Source: Sphaerotilus sp. (GTDB lineage: Bacteria > Pseudomonadota > Gammaproteobacteria > Burkholderiales > Burkholderiaceae_C). Taken from it: a stretch of 64,000 nt of DNA. Numbering within the stretch: position 1 is the stretch's first letter; the number at the start of each line of letters is the position of its first letter. Shown in pieces: positions 55,923 to 64,000 of the stretch. The position numbers were made by a program, and so were the translations under genes. Where the stretch lies: contig NZ_JAAFKF010000001.1 of NCBI RefSeq assembly GCF_013299175.1, positions 48,836-112,835 of the forward strand. Direction: 5' to 3'. The notes below the pieces were generated by a model. It was not told where the DNA came from, searched no databases, and saw only the letters and a list, made by a program, of their open reading frames with translations.

Positions 55923-57104
55923 TCAGCCTACCAGCCGGGCTTGTTCCCGGTCGTAAGTGACTTCGGTGATCGACCCATCCTGAATGCGCCGAACGGCTTC
56001 GTCGATCACCTGCAGGGGGACCAGAAACCATTCCCTCGGTTTGACCGGATGGCCGAATCGGTCCTCGATCGTCAGATCCAGCTGGGCGGCGCCGAAGAGG
56101 CGGTGGAAGAGATTTTCCAGCCGGGTGCGGTTCAGGTTGTGCAGCTTGTAGGTCGCGACCACCTCCACGTCGGCCAGGAGATAGGTGGCGTCTTTCTCGG
56201 CCCCCGCGATCCGGGTGTCGACCTTGCCGCCGGTCACGCCGATCTTGTGGATCAGCTCGCGGTGCGCGGCCACGAAGGGATGGCGGGAGTGGCTGCGCAG
56301 GACATAGATGGTCCCGGTCTCGATGTCATCAGATTCCGATGCGTCACCGAACAGCGGCCCCATGTCGGGGTCGGTCAGGCGGCGGCCGGTATCGTCCTTG
56401 TAGAGCGCCCGTTGCAGAGAGCGGCGCAGCAGGTTGCTTTGCGTGCCGTTGGCGTAGACGACGCGCAGACGTGCATCGCTTTCGCCGTTCGGCGCCTTGA
56501 TGGGGTCGCCGACCTCGGCCACATACGCGAGCTGCCCGCCAACGATGAAGTAATGGCCGCTGGCGACGCTGGTGTCCCGCCCGAAGCGCAGCGTCTTGCG
56601 GATGTCGGCCTTGAGTTCGCGCTCCACCTGCTCGAACAGCGGCTGAAACTTCTCGAAGTCCGGACAGGGGGTGCGATCCGCGACTTCCTCGGCCATGCGC
56701 CGCTGCGCGGTGGAGCGCACATGGCGCAGCACAGTGATGTCCTTGGGGTCGCTCGGCGCATCGCCCAGTCCGAGCGCCGCCAGCAAGGCGTCCTCGTCCA
56801 TGTCTTCTGTCTGGGGTGCGGCTGCGGCTGTGCCCGTCAACAGGCCGGGCGCATCCAGTTCGGCCAACAGGGGTTGTGCTTCGGGCAACTGGCGCAGTTG
56901 GTCCAGGCGAACGGCGTACAGGCGCTCGAAGATGTCCCGGTCCTCGCCATGCTGCGGGGGGCGTCCATGCGTCTGGTGGAAGCGCAGGATGTCCTCGAAG
57001 CCCGCGATGATCCGCTCTTCGCGTGGCGTGCGGCTCGGTGCCTTCAGCGGGGCGACTTCAACCCCGAGTGCCTCCAGCAGTTCGTCATCGTCCAGGTCAG
57101 CCAT
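55923..57104 (-). CDS. GIY-YIG (T5orf172-type) nuclease, last gene of defence operon
   Basis: A 393-residue protein. The N-terminal half (1-130) is acidic and repeats DDELLEALG / DEDALLAALG, probably a protein-binding region. The C-terminal GIY-YIG domain (about 260-345) has GTIYVLRS, HKIGVTGG, a conserved Arg in VDTRIAG and the catalytic Glu in RTRLENLFHRLFG, so all catalytic positions are present. It should cut DNA. Start at 57104 gives an 8-base overlap with the helicase; a start at 57122 is possible. Confidence 0.82.
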   Translation of the reverse strand: MADLDDDELLEALGVEVAPLKAPSRTPREERIIAGFEDILRFHQTHGRPPQHGEDRDIFERLYAVRLDQLRQLPEAQPLLAELDAPGLLTGTAAAAPQTEDMDEDALLAALGLGDAPSDPKDITVLRHVRSTAQRRMAEEVADRTPCPDFEKFQPLFEQVERELKADIRKTLRFGRDTSVASGHYFIVGGQLAYVAEVGDPIKAPNGESDARLRVVYANGTQSNLLRRSLQRALYKDDTGRRLTDPDMGPLFGDASESDDIETGTIYVLRSHSRHPFVAAHRELIHKIGVTGGKVDTRIAGAEKDATYLLADVEVVATYKLHNLNRTRLENLFHRLFGAAQLDLTIEDRFGHPVKPREWFLVPLQVIDEAVRRIQDGSITEVTYDREQARLVG

Positions 57105-59223
57105 GGCGGATCGCCTCTTCACGGGCCTGTGCCGCCTTGGCCTGTGTACGGTAGCGGGTCAGTGCAGCCACCCCTGCGGCCATGCGCTGCTCCCACGCAT
57201 CGGCCGAGTGGAGGTCCGGCAGGCGGCCTCGCTCGTTCTTGAACAGCAAGGCCCGCTTGGTCAGTTCGCGGGCCTCGTCTTCGGAGAGGTTGATTTTCTT
57301 GGCCGCGATGCTGGTCTGCACTTGCCGCAAGGCGTTTTCGTCCATCGCCCTGGCCAGCACGGCATACGCCGCTTCAAACGGATTGATCCGGTCGATCAGG
57401 TCGATGTCCAGGTCGTGTACGTTCACGAACTTGCGCACGCCATCCAGCAGGGCCGTGCTGCCTTGCTGCTGCTGCTGTTGCTGCTGTTGCTGCAACTGCT
57501 TGACCTGCTGGGTGATGTTCATGGCGGCGACGGCGTGCTGGCGGATGGATTCCTGGTCTGCCTCGCTCAGGTTTGGGTACCGTTCGCGCACGATCTTGCC
57601 CATGCGCAACTGCGTCAGCTCTTCGGGCACGGTGTTGTCCCGGTCGAACAGGCCGCGCTCCAGCACCGTCTTGTCCTGCAGAAACCCCGTGACCACCTCG
57701 TTCAGGTCTTCCTTGCAGATGCGGGTCGCTTCCGCGGACTCGGGCAGCTTCAGTCCCTTGATCTCGATGTGGTACTGGCCGGTGGCTTCGTTCACGCCCA
57801 CGTTGGTGTGATCCGGCTGATAGCCGTCCGGGCCGTAGTCGAACCCTTCCTTCTGGCCGGCATCTCCCGATCCGGTGTTCTTCGGCGTGAACTCGTAGCG
57901 CGGTGCCAGCACCTGCTCCATCAGCAGGCTGGCAGAAATCGCCTTGAGCAGGTCGTTCACCGCTTCGGCCACAGCGGATTGCTCTGCTGCTGGTTCGGCA
58001 ATCAGGTTGGTGAAGCGTGTCCGTTCCTTGCCCTCGGCATCGCGGGTGGCGCGCCCGATGATCTGCACGATCTCGGTCAGGCTGCTGCGGTAGCCGATGG
58101 TCAGGGCGTGTTCGCACCAGATCCAGTCGAAGCCTTCCTTGGCCATGCCCAGGGCGATGATCACGTCCACATGGTCGCGGTGGTGCTTCTGCGCGGGGTC
58201 TTTCAGTGCTGCCACCACACGGGAACGCCGGGCCGCATCGCTGTCGTCCACCAGATCGGCCACCTTGAGCGTGCGGCCTGCCTGGGTTTGCACCAGATGG
58301 AAACCGGTGCCGGGGTCCACGCCTTTCCACTCACCCAGCGCGCTCATGATCTCGTTCACCTCGCGCTCCTTGTCCTGCAGACTTTCGCGCGAATTGACGC
58401 TGGGAATGTGGACGATGGTCTTGAGTGTCGGGTCGAGCACCTTGGCCACGGCGTCCACGTAACGGCCGGTGTAGAAGAAGTAGCCGATGTCCAGCGACTT
58501 GAGCCAGCGGTAGCCGTTGAGCTGCTCGTAGTAGGTGTAGGTCACGGTGTCGAACCGGGCCTCGTCCGCCGGGGTCAGCACGGCCTCGCTGTCGCCCCGG
58601 AAGTAGGAGCCGGTCATTGCCACCAGATGCACCTTGTCGCGGGCGATGAAGTCGCCCAACTGGCTGCCGAGCTTGTTGTCGGGGTTGCTGGACACGTGGT
58701 GGAACTCGTCGATGGCGATCAGCCGCTCATCGAACGCCTCGATGCCCAGCTCCTCGACGGCGAAGCGGAAGGTGGCGTGGGTGCAGACCATCACCTTGTC
58801 GGGGCTGGCGAGGAATTTGCGCACGGCGTCCACCTTGGATTTGGCGATGCGCGGTTCGTCCACGCCGGGGGCGTTGCACAGGTTCCATTGCGGGGCGACC
58901 TGCCAGTCCCAGTGAAAGCCGTGCTGGGTCAGTGGCTCGTCGGCAAAGCTGCTGCCGATGGACCGCTCCGGCACCACGACGATGGCCTGCCGCAGACCCT
59001 GGCTGTGCAGCTTGTCGAGTGCGATGAACATCAGTGCGCGGGATTTGCCTGATGCTGGCGGTGACTTGAGCAGCAGGTATTGCTCGCCGCGCCGGGTGTA
59101 GGCGCGCTCCTGCATGGTGCGCATCCCCAGTTCGTTGGCCTTGGCGGATCGGCCTGTGCGGGCGGTGGTGATGGACACCGATGGCACGGTGGTGGCGTGG
59201 GTGGGGTTGGCTGGGGTGTTCAT
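57097..59223 (-). CDS. SF2 DEAD/DEAH-type helicase of defence operon
   Basis: A 708-residue helicase. Walker A SPPASGKS (54-61), Walker B-like IDEFHH (171-176), motif III MTGSYF, and motif VI QIIGRATR are present. A C-terminal polyglutamine tract of about ten residues (about 575-586, CAG/CAA codons) sits in a likely linker. Related to restriction-type helicases. Start at 59223 (MNTPANPT) lies 5 bp after the PIN toxin gene. Confidence 0.87.
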   Translation of the reverse strand: MNTPANPTHATTVPSVSITTARTGRSAKANELGMRTMQERAYTRRGEQYLLLKSPPASGKSRALMFIALDKLHSQGLRQAIVVVPERSIGSSFADEPLTQHGFHWDWQVAPQWNLCNAPGVDEPRIAKSKVDAVRKFLASPDKVMVCTHATFRFAVEELGIEAFDERLIAIDEFHHVSSNPDNKLGSQLGDFIARDKVHLVAMTGSYFRGDSEAVLTPADEARFDTVTYTYYEQLNGYRWLKSLDIGYFFYTGRYVDAVAKVLDPTLKTIVHIPSVNSRESLQDKEREVNEIMSALGEWKGVDPGTGFHLVQTQAGRTLKVADLVDDSDAARRSRVVAALKDPAQKHHRDHVDVIIALGMAKEGFDWIWCEHALTIGYRSSLTEIVQIIGRATRDAEGKERTRFTNLIAEPAAEQSAVAEAVNDLLKAISASLLMEQVLAPRYEFTPKNTGSGDAGQKEGFDYGPDGYQPDHTNVGVNEATGQYHIEIKGLKLPESAEATRICKEDLNEVVTGFLQDKTVLERGLFDRDNTVPEELTQLRMGKIVRERYPNLSEADQESIRQHAVAAMNITQQVKQLQQQQQQQQQQGSTALLDGVRKFVNVHDLDIDLIDRINPFEAAYAVLARAMDENALRQVQTSIAAKKINLSEDEARELTKRALLFKNERGRLPDLHSADAWEQRMAAGVAALTRYRTQAKAAQAREEAIRHG
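57465..57500 (-). repeat. CAG/CAA triplet tract encoding polyglutamine
   Basis: Mixed CTGCTG/TTG triplets on the plus strand encode a run of about ten Gln in the helicase. Being triplets, length changes keep the frame. Confidence 0.85.
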
Positions 59224-59228
59224 CGGGT

Positions 59229-59636
59229 TCAGGTGGTCTCGTGCCAGTTGAGCCATTGCAGACCCGGTACGCGAGCGAATTCACGCACATTGCGTGTCAC
59301 CAGCGTGGATTGGTGGCGCAGGGCGGTGGCGGCAATCAGGGTGTCGTGGGGGCCGATGGGCGTGCCTTTGGCCTCCAGATCGGCGCGAAGGCGGGCGGCG
59401 CAGGTGGCGCATTCGCTGTCAAAAGGCAACTTCTGCATGGGCCGCAGCAGTTGCGCCAACGCTGCCAAGCGTGGGGCGGCTGCTTCCGGGGGCAGGCGCA
59501 GCAGCCCATAGCGCAGCTCGTACTCCACGATGGCCGGCACGCCCACGTCGGCGGGGTGCAGTGCTTGCAGGCGTGGCACCACCTGCGGGTCGCCCCGAAA
59601 GTAGTAGCTGATGGTGTTGCTGTCGAGAATCAGCAT
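59229..59636 (-). CDS. PIN-domain toxin (VapC type)
   Basis: A 135-residue PIN ribonuclease. Acidic residues D5 (MLILDSNTISYY), E38/E40 (IVEYELRYG) and D98 (GPHDTLIAA), and LVTRN near the C-terminus match VapC/FitB. Paired with the upstream RHH antitoxin (9-bp gap) and 5 bp from the helicase, within the defence operon. Confidence 0.88.
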   Translation of the reverse strand: MLILDSNTISYYFRGDPQVVPRLQALHPADVGVPAIVEYELRYGLLRLPPEAAAPRLAALAQLLRPMQKLPFDSECATCAARLRADLEAKGTPIGPHDTLIAATALRHQSTLVTRNVREFARVPGLQWLNWHETT

Positions 59637-59645
59637 GGCCGGCCT

Positions 59646-59876
59646 TCAGAACCCCAAGCGCACGGTGTCGGCGGGCAGGGTGGCGGCACTGTCCTCGCGC
59701 AGCGGGAAATCAGCGAAACAACCGGCGAGGTCGAGGCAGTCCTGGGGCCACTCGTGGGCGGCGTGCTTGCGGATGATCTCCGCCACCCAGCGGCTTTTCG
59801 ACATCCCGTTGGCCTTGGCCGCCTGCTCCACCAGCGCCTGGGTGGCATCGTCCAGATACAACGTGATTTGTGACAT
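59646..59876 (-). CDS. ribbon-helix-helix antitoxin
   Basis: A 76-residue protein with ribbon ITLYLDDATQAL and helices KANGMSKSRWVAEIIRKHA, the CopG/RHH fold, followed by a C-terminal toxin-binding tail. Start at 59876. Should neutralise the PIN toxin and repress the operon. Confidence 0.85.
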   Translation of the reverse strand: MSQITLYLDDATQALVEQAAKANGMSKSRWVAEIIRKHAAHEWPQDCLDLAGCFADFPLREDSAATLPADTVRLGF

Positions 59877-59952
59877 CGGGTGGCTCCTTTGGTCAGTCTG
59901 AGCAAGTATATGTGCAGGTGTATGTGCGACGTGGGCTGTGAACCTCATGCAC

Positions 59953-62730
59953 TCACGACGTTTTCCGGGCGCGGGGGGCCTTCTTCGCGGCGGGTGTCCG
60001 GGGCTTCGCTGCTTCGGCGGCGGTCATCCTGGTGTACAGCTCGAACAGCTTTTCCAGCCGCTCGGTGTCGTTCTTGAAGCGGCGGCCGATGTAGATGCGC
60101 TCCAGCAGCTCGTCGTTGCGGTCGTGGGCTTGGCGCAGGTTGTCCGGCATGTTGTCCGGGTCGTACAGGTCGGCGATGGTGGCGGGGAAATGCGCTTCGC
60201 GGGCCAGCAGGATGTTTTCGGCGCAGCGGGTCAGGTCGGTTTTGTTTTGCTCGGTCAGGAATGGAACGGGGAAGGTGTTCCAGCCGAGGGTGTTGGAATA
60301 GCGGAAATCTGTCTTCATCTTTCCGCAAACCGTGCCAATCCAAACCAGATGCAGGCGCGAGGCGATGAGTGCCATATTCCAGAGGGGTGCGTCGTAAAGA
60401 GCGAGTGCTAAGTTGGAAACGCGCACCTCAGGGGGCAATAATCCGCAGGGGAGATAGGGGCGGCGTTCTGATGAAACGCTGGGTATAATTATTGTATGGG
60501 TATTTCCTGTAATCGTTCGTTCAAATTTGTATGGTGTATCGAGACCCGCCCGCCCGCGTTCGCTACCGTGAAGGCGATATTTAATGATCTGATCAAGTCG
60601 CGACTTGATTGGTGGGACTGAATAAGCAAGGCGCGCCTGTTCATCAGTGATCCAGAGGCAATATCGTCCTAGGCCATTAATAAATTCTTTTGAACCCATT
60701 ACTGGTTTTATCAATTCCGCCGTTGCTGGATATGAAGTAATTAAGTCGCCAGCCTCATCAGGGCTGAGTAGAAGATTTCCCTGATCCCTTGGAATGTTGC
60801 CGCCAAACATTGTTGAAATATTGGAAATCGGTTCATTCTCCCTTTCAATAATAATATCCTTGCCAGATGCTAAATAAAAATTTATGCAGTCAACGTCTTT
60901 TCGTGCTTCTCCATCGAATATATATTTCGGTTTGGATTCTGAGGATGCTATGCCAACTATAATGCATGTGACTTGTGCGTTTTTGGTGGCATTGTTTCCC
61001 CAGATGAAGTCCTTGTGGCAAAATAATATACTCTGCCCCGCGGCGGCTATTATTGGCCAGATCAGCGGAACCTGAGCACCTTGACAGATTGAATTGGTGG
61101 ATACGAAGGCAAACCGCCCGCCGCATTTTATATAGGCGGAAGCCTTCCATAACCAGCCGGCGATATAATCGACTGCGCGAACGTCTTTTGTGGCTAAGGC
61201 TTTAATGTCTCCTTTTTGATCTTTTGTTTGGTATTTGTCGCCGACATAAGGAGGATTGCCGCAAATATATGTTTCGCCGCCCTCATTTTCAAAATCAATT
61301 TGCCCCTGCTGCAATGGGGTCTCAAACAAATCATCTGCTACCAGCTTCACACCCATCCCCTCTGGCGGGCAAATGCTCAACCAATCCAGCCGCAGCGCAT
61401 TCCCGCAGACGATCCAGTTCTGGGTATCCAGCGGCAAGAACGCCAGCAGCGCATCTTTCTGCCCGCGGTACAGCACGTTGCACTGAAACTCGGCAATGAT
61501 GAGCGCCAGCCGCGCAATCTCGGCCGGAAAATGCCGCAGCTCGATGCCCCGGAAATTGGTCAGCGGAACTTCGCTGCCCAGATCCAATTCCCCCCGGCGC
61601 CGATTGATCTCGGCCTCGATCTCGCGCATCTGCTTGTACGCAATCACCAGGAAATTGCCCGAACCACACGCCGGATCAAACACCCGGATGCGCGCCATGC
61701 GCTTGCGCAGATTCAGCAGCTTGCGCTCGTTGTCCCCCGCCTCTGCCAACTGCGCCCGCAGACCATCCAGAAACAGCGGATTCAGCACCTTCAGGATATT
61801 GGGCACGCTCGTGTAATGCATCCCCAGCGCGCCGCGCTCCTCGTCGTCGGCCACCGCCTGGATCATGCTCCCGAAAATGTCGGGATTGATCTCCTTCCAG
61901 TTCAAACCCCCCGCGTGCATCAGGTAAGTGCGCGCCATCCGCGTGAACCGAGGCACCACGGTAGAACCCGAAAACAGCCCCCCGTTCACATACGGAAAAC
62001 CCAGCGCATACACCGGCAGCCGCGGCTGAGCCTGGGCACGTTCCGCCACCTTGAGGTTCATCGCCCGAAAAATCGCCTGCAACACCTCGTGGGCATTGCC
62101 GCCATCGCTGGCGCTCGTCTGGTCCACGGTCTGCGTGAACAAGCCCGTGCGCTCGAAAATCCCCGTGTCTTCCGCAAAGAAACAGAAGATCAGCCGCGCC
62201 ATGAAATGGTTCATGTCGGCCCGGCGATCGTCACCCGCCCACGCCGGGTTCTCGCGCAACAACTCCACGTACAGCTTGTTCAGCCGCCCCGTGGCCCGCA
62301 CGTCGATCGGGTTGTCCTTGATCTCCTTGATCGTGGAGATGCCCGCCAGCGGCAGAAAAAAACCGAAGTGGTTCGGAAACTCCGGGTACGGGCAGGCGAC
62401 GGTCTCGCCGCTGGTCAGATCCTCGGCTTCCAGCGTCTGCCCGTCGGTGGCCACAATGAACCGGGCTTTGGCTTTGCTGGTGGCCGGACTGGCGCGCAAT
62501 GCCCGCAGGGTTTCACCCACCGCCCCCACCGCGCAGACGGCCATGTGCAGGTGGTTGCGTTGCAGCACCCCACCCGGCACATCCGAGAGGTTGTTGTTGC
62601 CGGCACGCAGGCGCTTGAGCGTGGTGTCCTTGTTGCCGAACGCTTCCAGGAATTGGAAGGGGAATTCCGCCGCGTCAAAAGGCCGCTCGGCCAGATCCGA
62701 GACTTCGGCTTCGATTTCTACTGCATTCAT
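59953..62730 (-). CDS. MmeI/YeeA-like DNA adenine methyltransferase
   Basis: A 925-residue class I SAM-dependent N6-adenine methyltransferase. Motif I VFDPACGSGNFLVIAY is at about 350, catalytic NPPY (GNPPYVGDK) at about 490, a target-recognition region from about 500 to 770, and a C-terminal helical region. The N-terminal 340 residues are the YeeA/MmeI-type helical region; I see no clear D-ExK nuclease motif there. The DNA for about 60,430 to 61,300 is markedly AT-rich versus the rest of the gene, i.e. the recognition part looks recombined. First gene of the defence operon; 68 bp after metG. Confidence 0.88.
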   Translation of the reverse strand: MNAVEIEAEVSDLAERPFDAAEFPFQFLEAFGNKDTTLKRLRAGNNNLSDVPGGVLQRNHLHMAVCAVGAVGETLRALRASPATSKAKARFIVATDGQTLEAEDLTSGETVACPYPEFPNHFGFFLPLAGISTIKEIKDNPIDVRATGRLNKLYVELLRENPAWAGDDRRADMNHFMARLIFCFFAEDTGIFERTGLFTQTVDQTSASDGGNAHEVLQAIFRAMNLKVAERAQAQPRLPVYALGFPYVNGGLFSGSTVVPRFTRMARTYLMHAGGLNWKEINPDIFGSMIQAVADDEERGALGMHYTSVPNILKVLNPLFLDGLRAQLAEAGDNERKLLNLRKRMARIRVFDPACGSGNFLVIAYKQMREIEAEINRRRGELDLGSEVPLTNFRGIELRHFPAEIARLALIIAEFQCNVLYRGQKDALLAFLPLDTQNWIVCGNALRLDWLSICPPEGMGVKLVADDLFETPLQQGQIDFENEGGETYICGNPPYVGDKYQTKDQKGDIKALATKDVRAVDYIAGWLWKASAYIKCGGRFAFVSTNSICQGAQVPLIWPIIAAAGQSILFCHKDFIWGNNATKNAQVTCIIVGIASSESKPKYIFDGEARKDVDCINFYLASGKDIIIERENEPISNISTMFGGNIPRDQGNLLLSPDEAGDLITSYPATAELIKPVMGSKEFINGLGRYCLWITDEQARLAYSVPPIKSRLDQIIKYRLHGSERGRAGLDTPYKFERTITGNTHTIIIPSVSSERRPYLPCGLLPPEVRVSNLALALYDAPLWNMALIASRLHLVWIGTVCGKMKTDFRYSNTLGWNTFPVPFLTEQNKTDLTRCAENILLAREAHFPATIADLYDPDNMPDNLRQAHDRNDELLERIYIGRRFKNDTERLEKLFELYTRMTAAEAAKPRTPAAKKAPRARKTS

Positions 62731-62798
62731 GCGTGGGTGCCTCGCCTGTGTGCCAAGGTGCCGCCCCGGCGCGCACCCACCTGTGAAAACCAGCGGGG

Positions 62799-64000
62799 TC
62801 AGCGAATGCGCATGCCCGGCTGCGCACCGGGGAACGGCTCCAGCACGAAGATCCCCGGATTCTTCTTTTCATCCGCATCGCTGGCGGCCAGCACCATGCC
62901 TTCGCTGATGCCGAACTTCATCTTGCGCGGCGCGAGGTTGGCGACCAGCACGGTGAGCTTGCCTTCCAGATCCTCGGGCTTGTAGCTGGAGGCGATGCCG
63001 GAGAAGACGTTGCGGGTGCGGCCCTCGCCGGCGTCGAGCGTCAGGCGCAGCAGCTTGGTCGAGCCGTCCACCGTCTCGGCCTTGACGATCTTCGCGATGC
63101 GCAGGTCCACCTTGGTGAAGTCGTCGATCTTGATTTCCGGGGCGATGTCCTCGCCGCCGGGGATGATCTTCTCGGGTTCTGGCGCGGCGAAGAGTTCTTC
63201 GAGCAGCTTGGGATCGACACGCTGCATCAGGTGCTGATACGTGCCGATCGTGTGGGCGCCCAAGGCGCGGCTGGCGGCATGGAAGTCGAGCGGCTCGACC
63301 TGCAGGAAAGCTTCGACCTGCGCGGCCAGCTTCGGCAGCACCGGCTTGAGGTAGATCGTCAGCAGCCGGAACGCCTCGATGCAGACCGAGCACACGTCGT
63401 GCAGCACGGCGTCCTGCCCGGCTTGCTTGGCGAGTTCCCAGGGCTTGTTCTGGTCCACGTATTCGTTCACGCGGTCGGCCAGCGCCATGATCTCGCGCAG
63501 CACCTTGCCGAGTTCTCGCGCCTCGTACAGCCCGGTCACGGTGTCGCGGTGGGCGCGCAGCGTGTCGAGCAGCACGCGGCCCTCGACGCCCAGGTCGCTG
63601 CTCAACTGGCCGCCGAACCGCTTGCTGATGAACCCGGCGGCGCGGCTGGCGATGTTGATGTACTTGCCGACCAGGTCGGCGTTGACGCGGGCGGTGAAGT
63701 CGTCGCGGTTGAAGTCGATGTCCTCGACGTGGGCGTTGAGCTTGGCGGCGATGTAGTAGCGCAGCCACTCGGCGTTCATGCCCAGCGACAGGTACTTCAG
63801 CGGATCGAGGCCGGTGCCGCGGCTCTTGCTCATCTTCTCGCCGTTGTTGACGGTCAGGAAGCCGTGGACGAACACGTTGTCCGGCGTCTTGCGGCCACTG
63901 AAGTGCAGCGTCGCGGGCCAGAACAGCGTGTGGAAGTAGGTGATGTCCTTGCCGATGAAGTGGTACTGCTCGATGTCCGGCGAGGCCATGAACTCGGCGA
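62799..64000 (-). CDS. metG: methionine-tRNA ligase (C-terminal part, cut by right edge)
   Basis: About 400 residues of MetG are visible. [10 protein letters not shown] is the KMSKS loop, followed by the anticodon-binding helical domain and a C-terminal EMAP/tRNA-binding domain ([28 protein letters not shown]). The frame is open to base 64000, so the N-terminal catalytic part with HIGH is outside the window. Housekeeping gene bordering the defence operon. Confidence 0.95.
   Translation of the reverse strand, partial: AEFMASPDIEQYHFIGKDITYFHTLFWPATLHFSGRKTPDNVFVHGFLTVNNGEKMSKSRGTGLDPLKYLSLGMNAEWLRYYIAAKLNAHVEDIDFNRDDFTARVNADLVGKYINIASRAAGFISKRFGGQLSSDLGVEGRVLLDTLRAHRDTVTGLYEARELGKVLREIMALADRVNEYVDQNKPWELAKQAGQDAVLHDVCSVCIEAFRLLTIYLKPVLPKLAAQVEAFLQVEPLDFHAASRALGAHTIGTYQHLMQRVDPKLLEELFAAPEPEKIIPGGEDIAPEIKIDDFTKVDLRIAKIVKAETVDGSTKLLRLTLDAGEGRTRNVFSGIASSYKPEDLEGKLTVLVANLAPRKMKFGISEGMVLAASDADEKKNPGIFVLEPFPGAQPGMRIR

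Noticed and set aside
55923-62730. DISARM or BREX assignment for the defence operon
   Set aside because: No DUF1998, PLD nuclease, PglZ, BrxC or BrxL genes are present; only the methyltransferase class is shared.

Overview
The window is a chromosomal segment of a GC-rich betaproteobacterium, most likely a Burkholderiales member of the Sphaerotilus/Leptothrix/Rubrivivax type. The evidence is third-position GC saturation, a class I cellulose synthase (bcs) operon with bcsD, a thiC-thiO-thiS-thiG-thiDE thiamine operon, a SigK/RskA-type sigma/anti-sigma pair, the scpA-DUF3460 pair and many small Burkholderiales-type proteins. Genus assignment is inference from gene content only.

Layout. 1-3.2 kb: a c-type cytochrome/binding-protein fusion (cut by the left edge) divergent from two overlapping Gfo/Idh/MocA (inositol-type) dehydrogenases behind a GGAA-N6-TTCC palindrome. 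3.2-14.4 kb: the complete minus-strand cellulose operon bcsD-bcsP/R-bcsA-bcsB-bcsZ-bcsC, with no bcsQ. A two-component system (NarL-type regulator and a kinase with a degenerate receiver) faces it across an AT-rich region carrying a long-range 12-bp inverted repeat. 17.3-24.9 kb: ilvE, a zinc-finger protein, sigma/anti-sigma, a YheT-type hydrolase, a membrane-anchored cytochrome c, tRNA-Arg(CCG), a phosphoesterase frameshifted by an exact 127-bp tandem duplication, and a BON-LysM protein. 25-28.5 kb: a two-subunit molybdenum hydroxylase (IorAB type) and a pirin. 28.5-30.7 kb: a lower-GC accessory patch with GFA and NIPSNAP genes leading into a wrecked ATPase-TOPRIM pair, then a DUF4287 protein. 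30.7-35 kb: a membrane protein and a large AsmA/DUF748 protein. 35-40.9 kb: a TPP riboswitch and the thi operon. 41-50 kb: a degenerate GGDEF-EAL protein, a coiled-coil/HhH protein, a metacaspase, GMP reductase, and a FecR/LysM plus CHASE2-GGDEF-EAL pair. 50-55.8 kb: Dyp peroxidase, scpA, DUF3460, CYTH, SulP, DUF2256 and DUF3237 genes. 55.9-62.7 kb: a candidate restriction-like defence operon (DNA adenine methyltransferase, RHH/PIN toxin-antitoxin, SF2 helicase, GIY-YIG nuclease) next to the C-terminal part of metG, which is cut by the right edge.

Themes. Cellulose synthesis is allosterically controlled by c-di-GMP (BcsA has a PilZ domain), and two further c-di-GMP-type proteins lie in the window: one looks catalytically dead, the other is a probable phosphodiesterase. 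The thiamine operon has an unusually legible riboswitch: one downstream strand can pair either with the aptamer 5' core or with the thiC Shine-Dalgarno region. Two separate genes are frameshifted by short exact tandem duplications (127 bp and 7 bp), which could be real recent decay or phase variation, or assembly error. The two accessory patches (28.5-30.7 and 55.9-62.7 kb) are the places where new defence biology is most likely.
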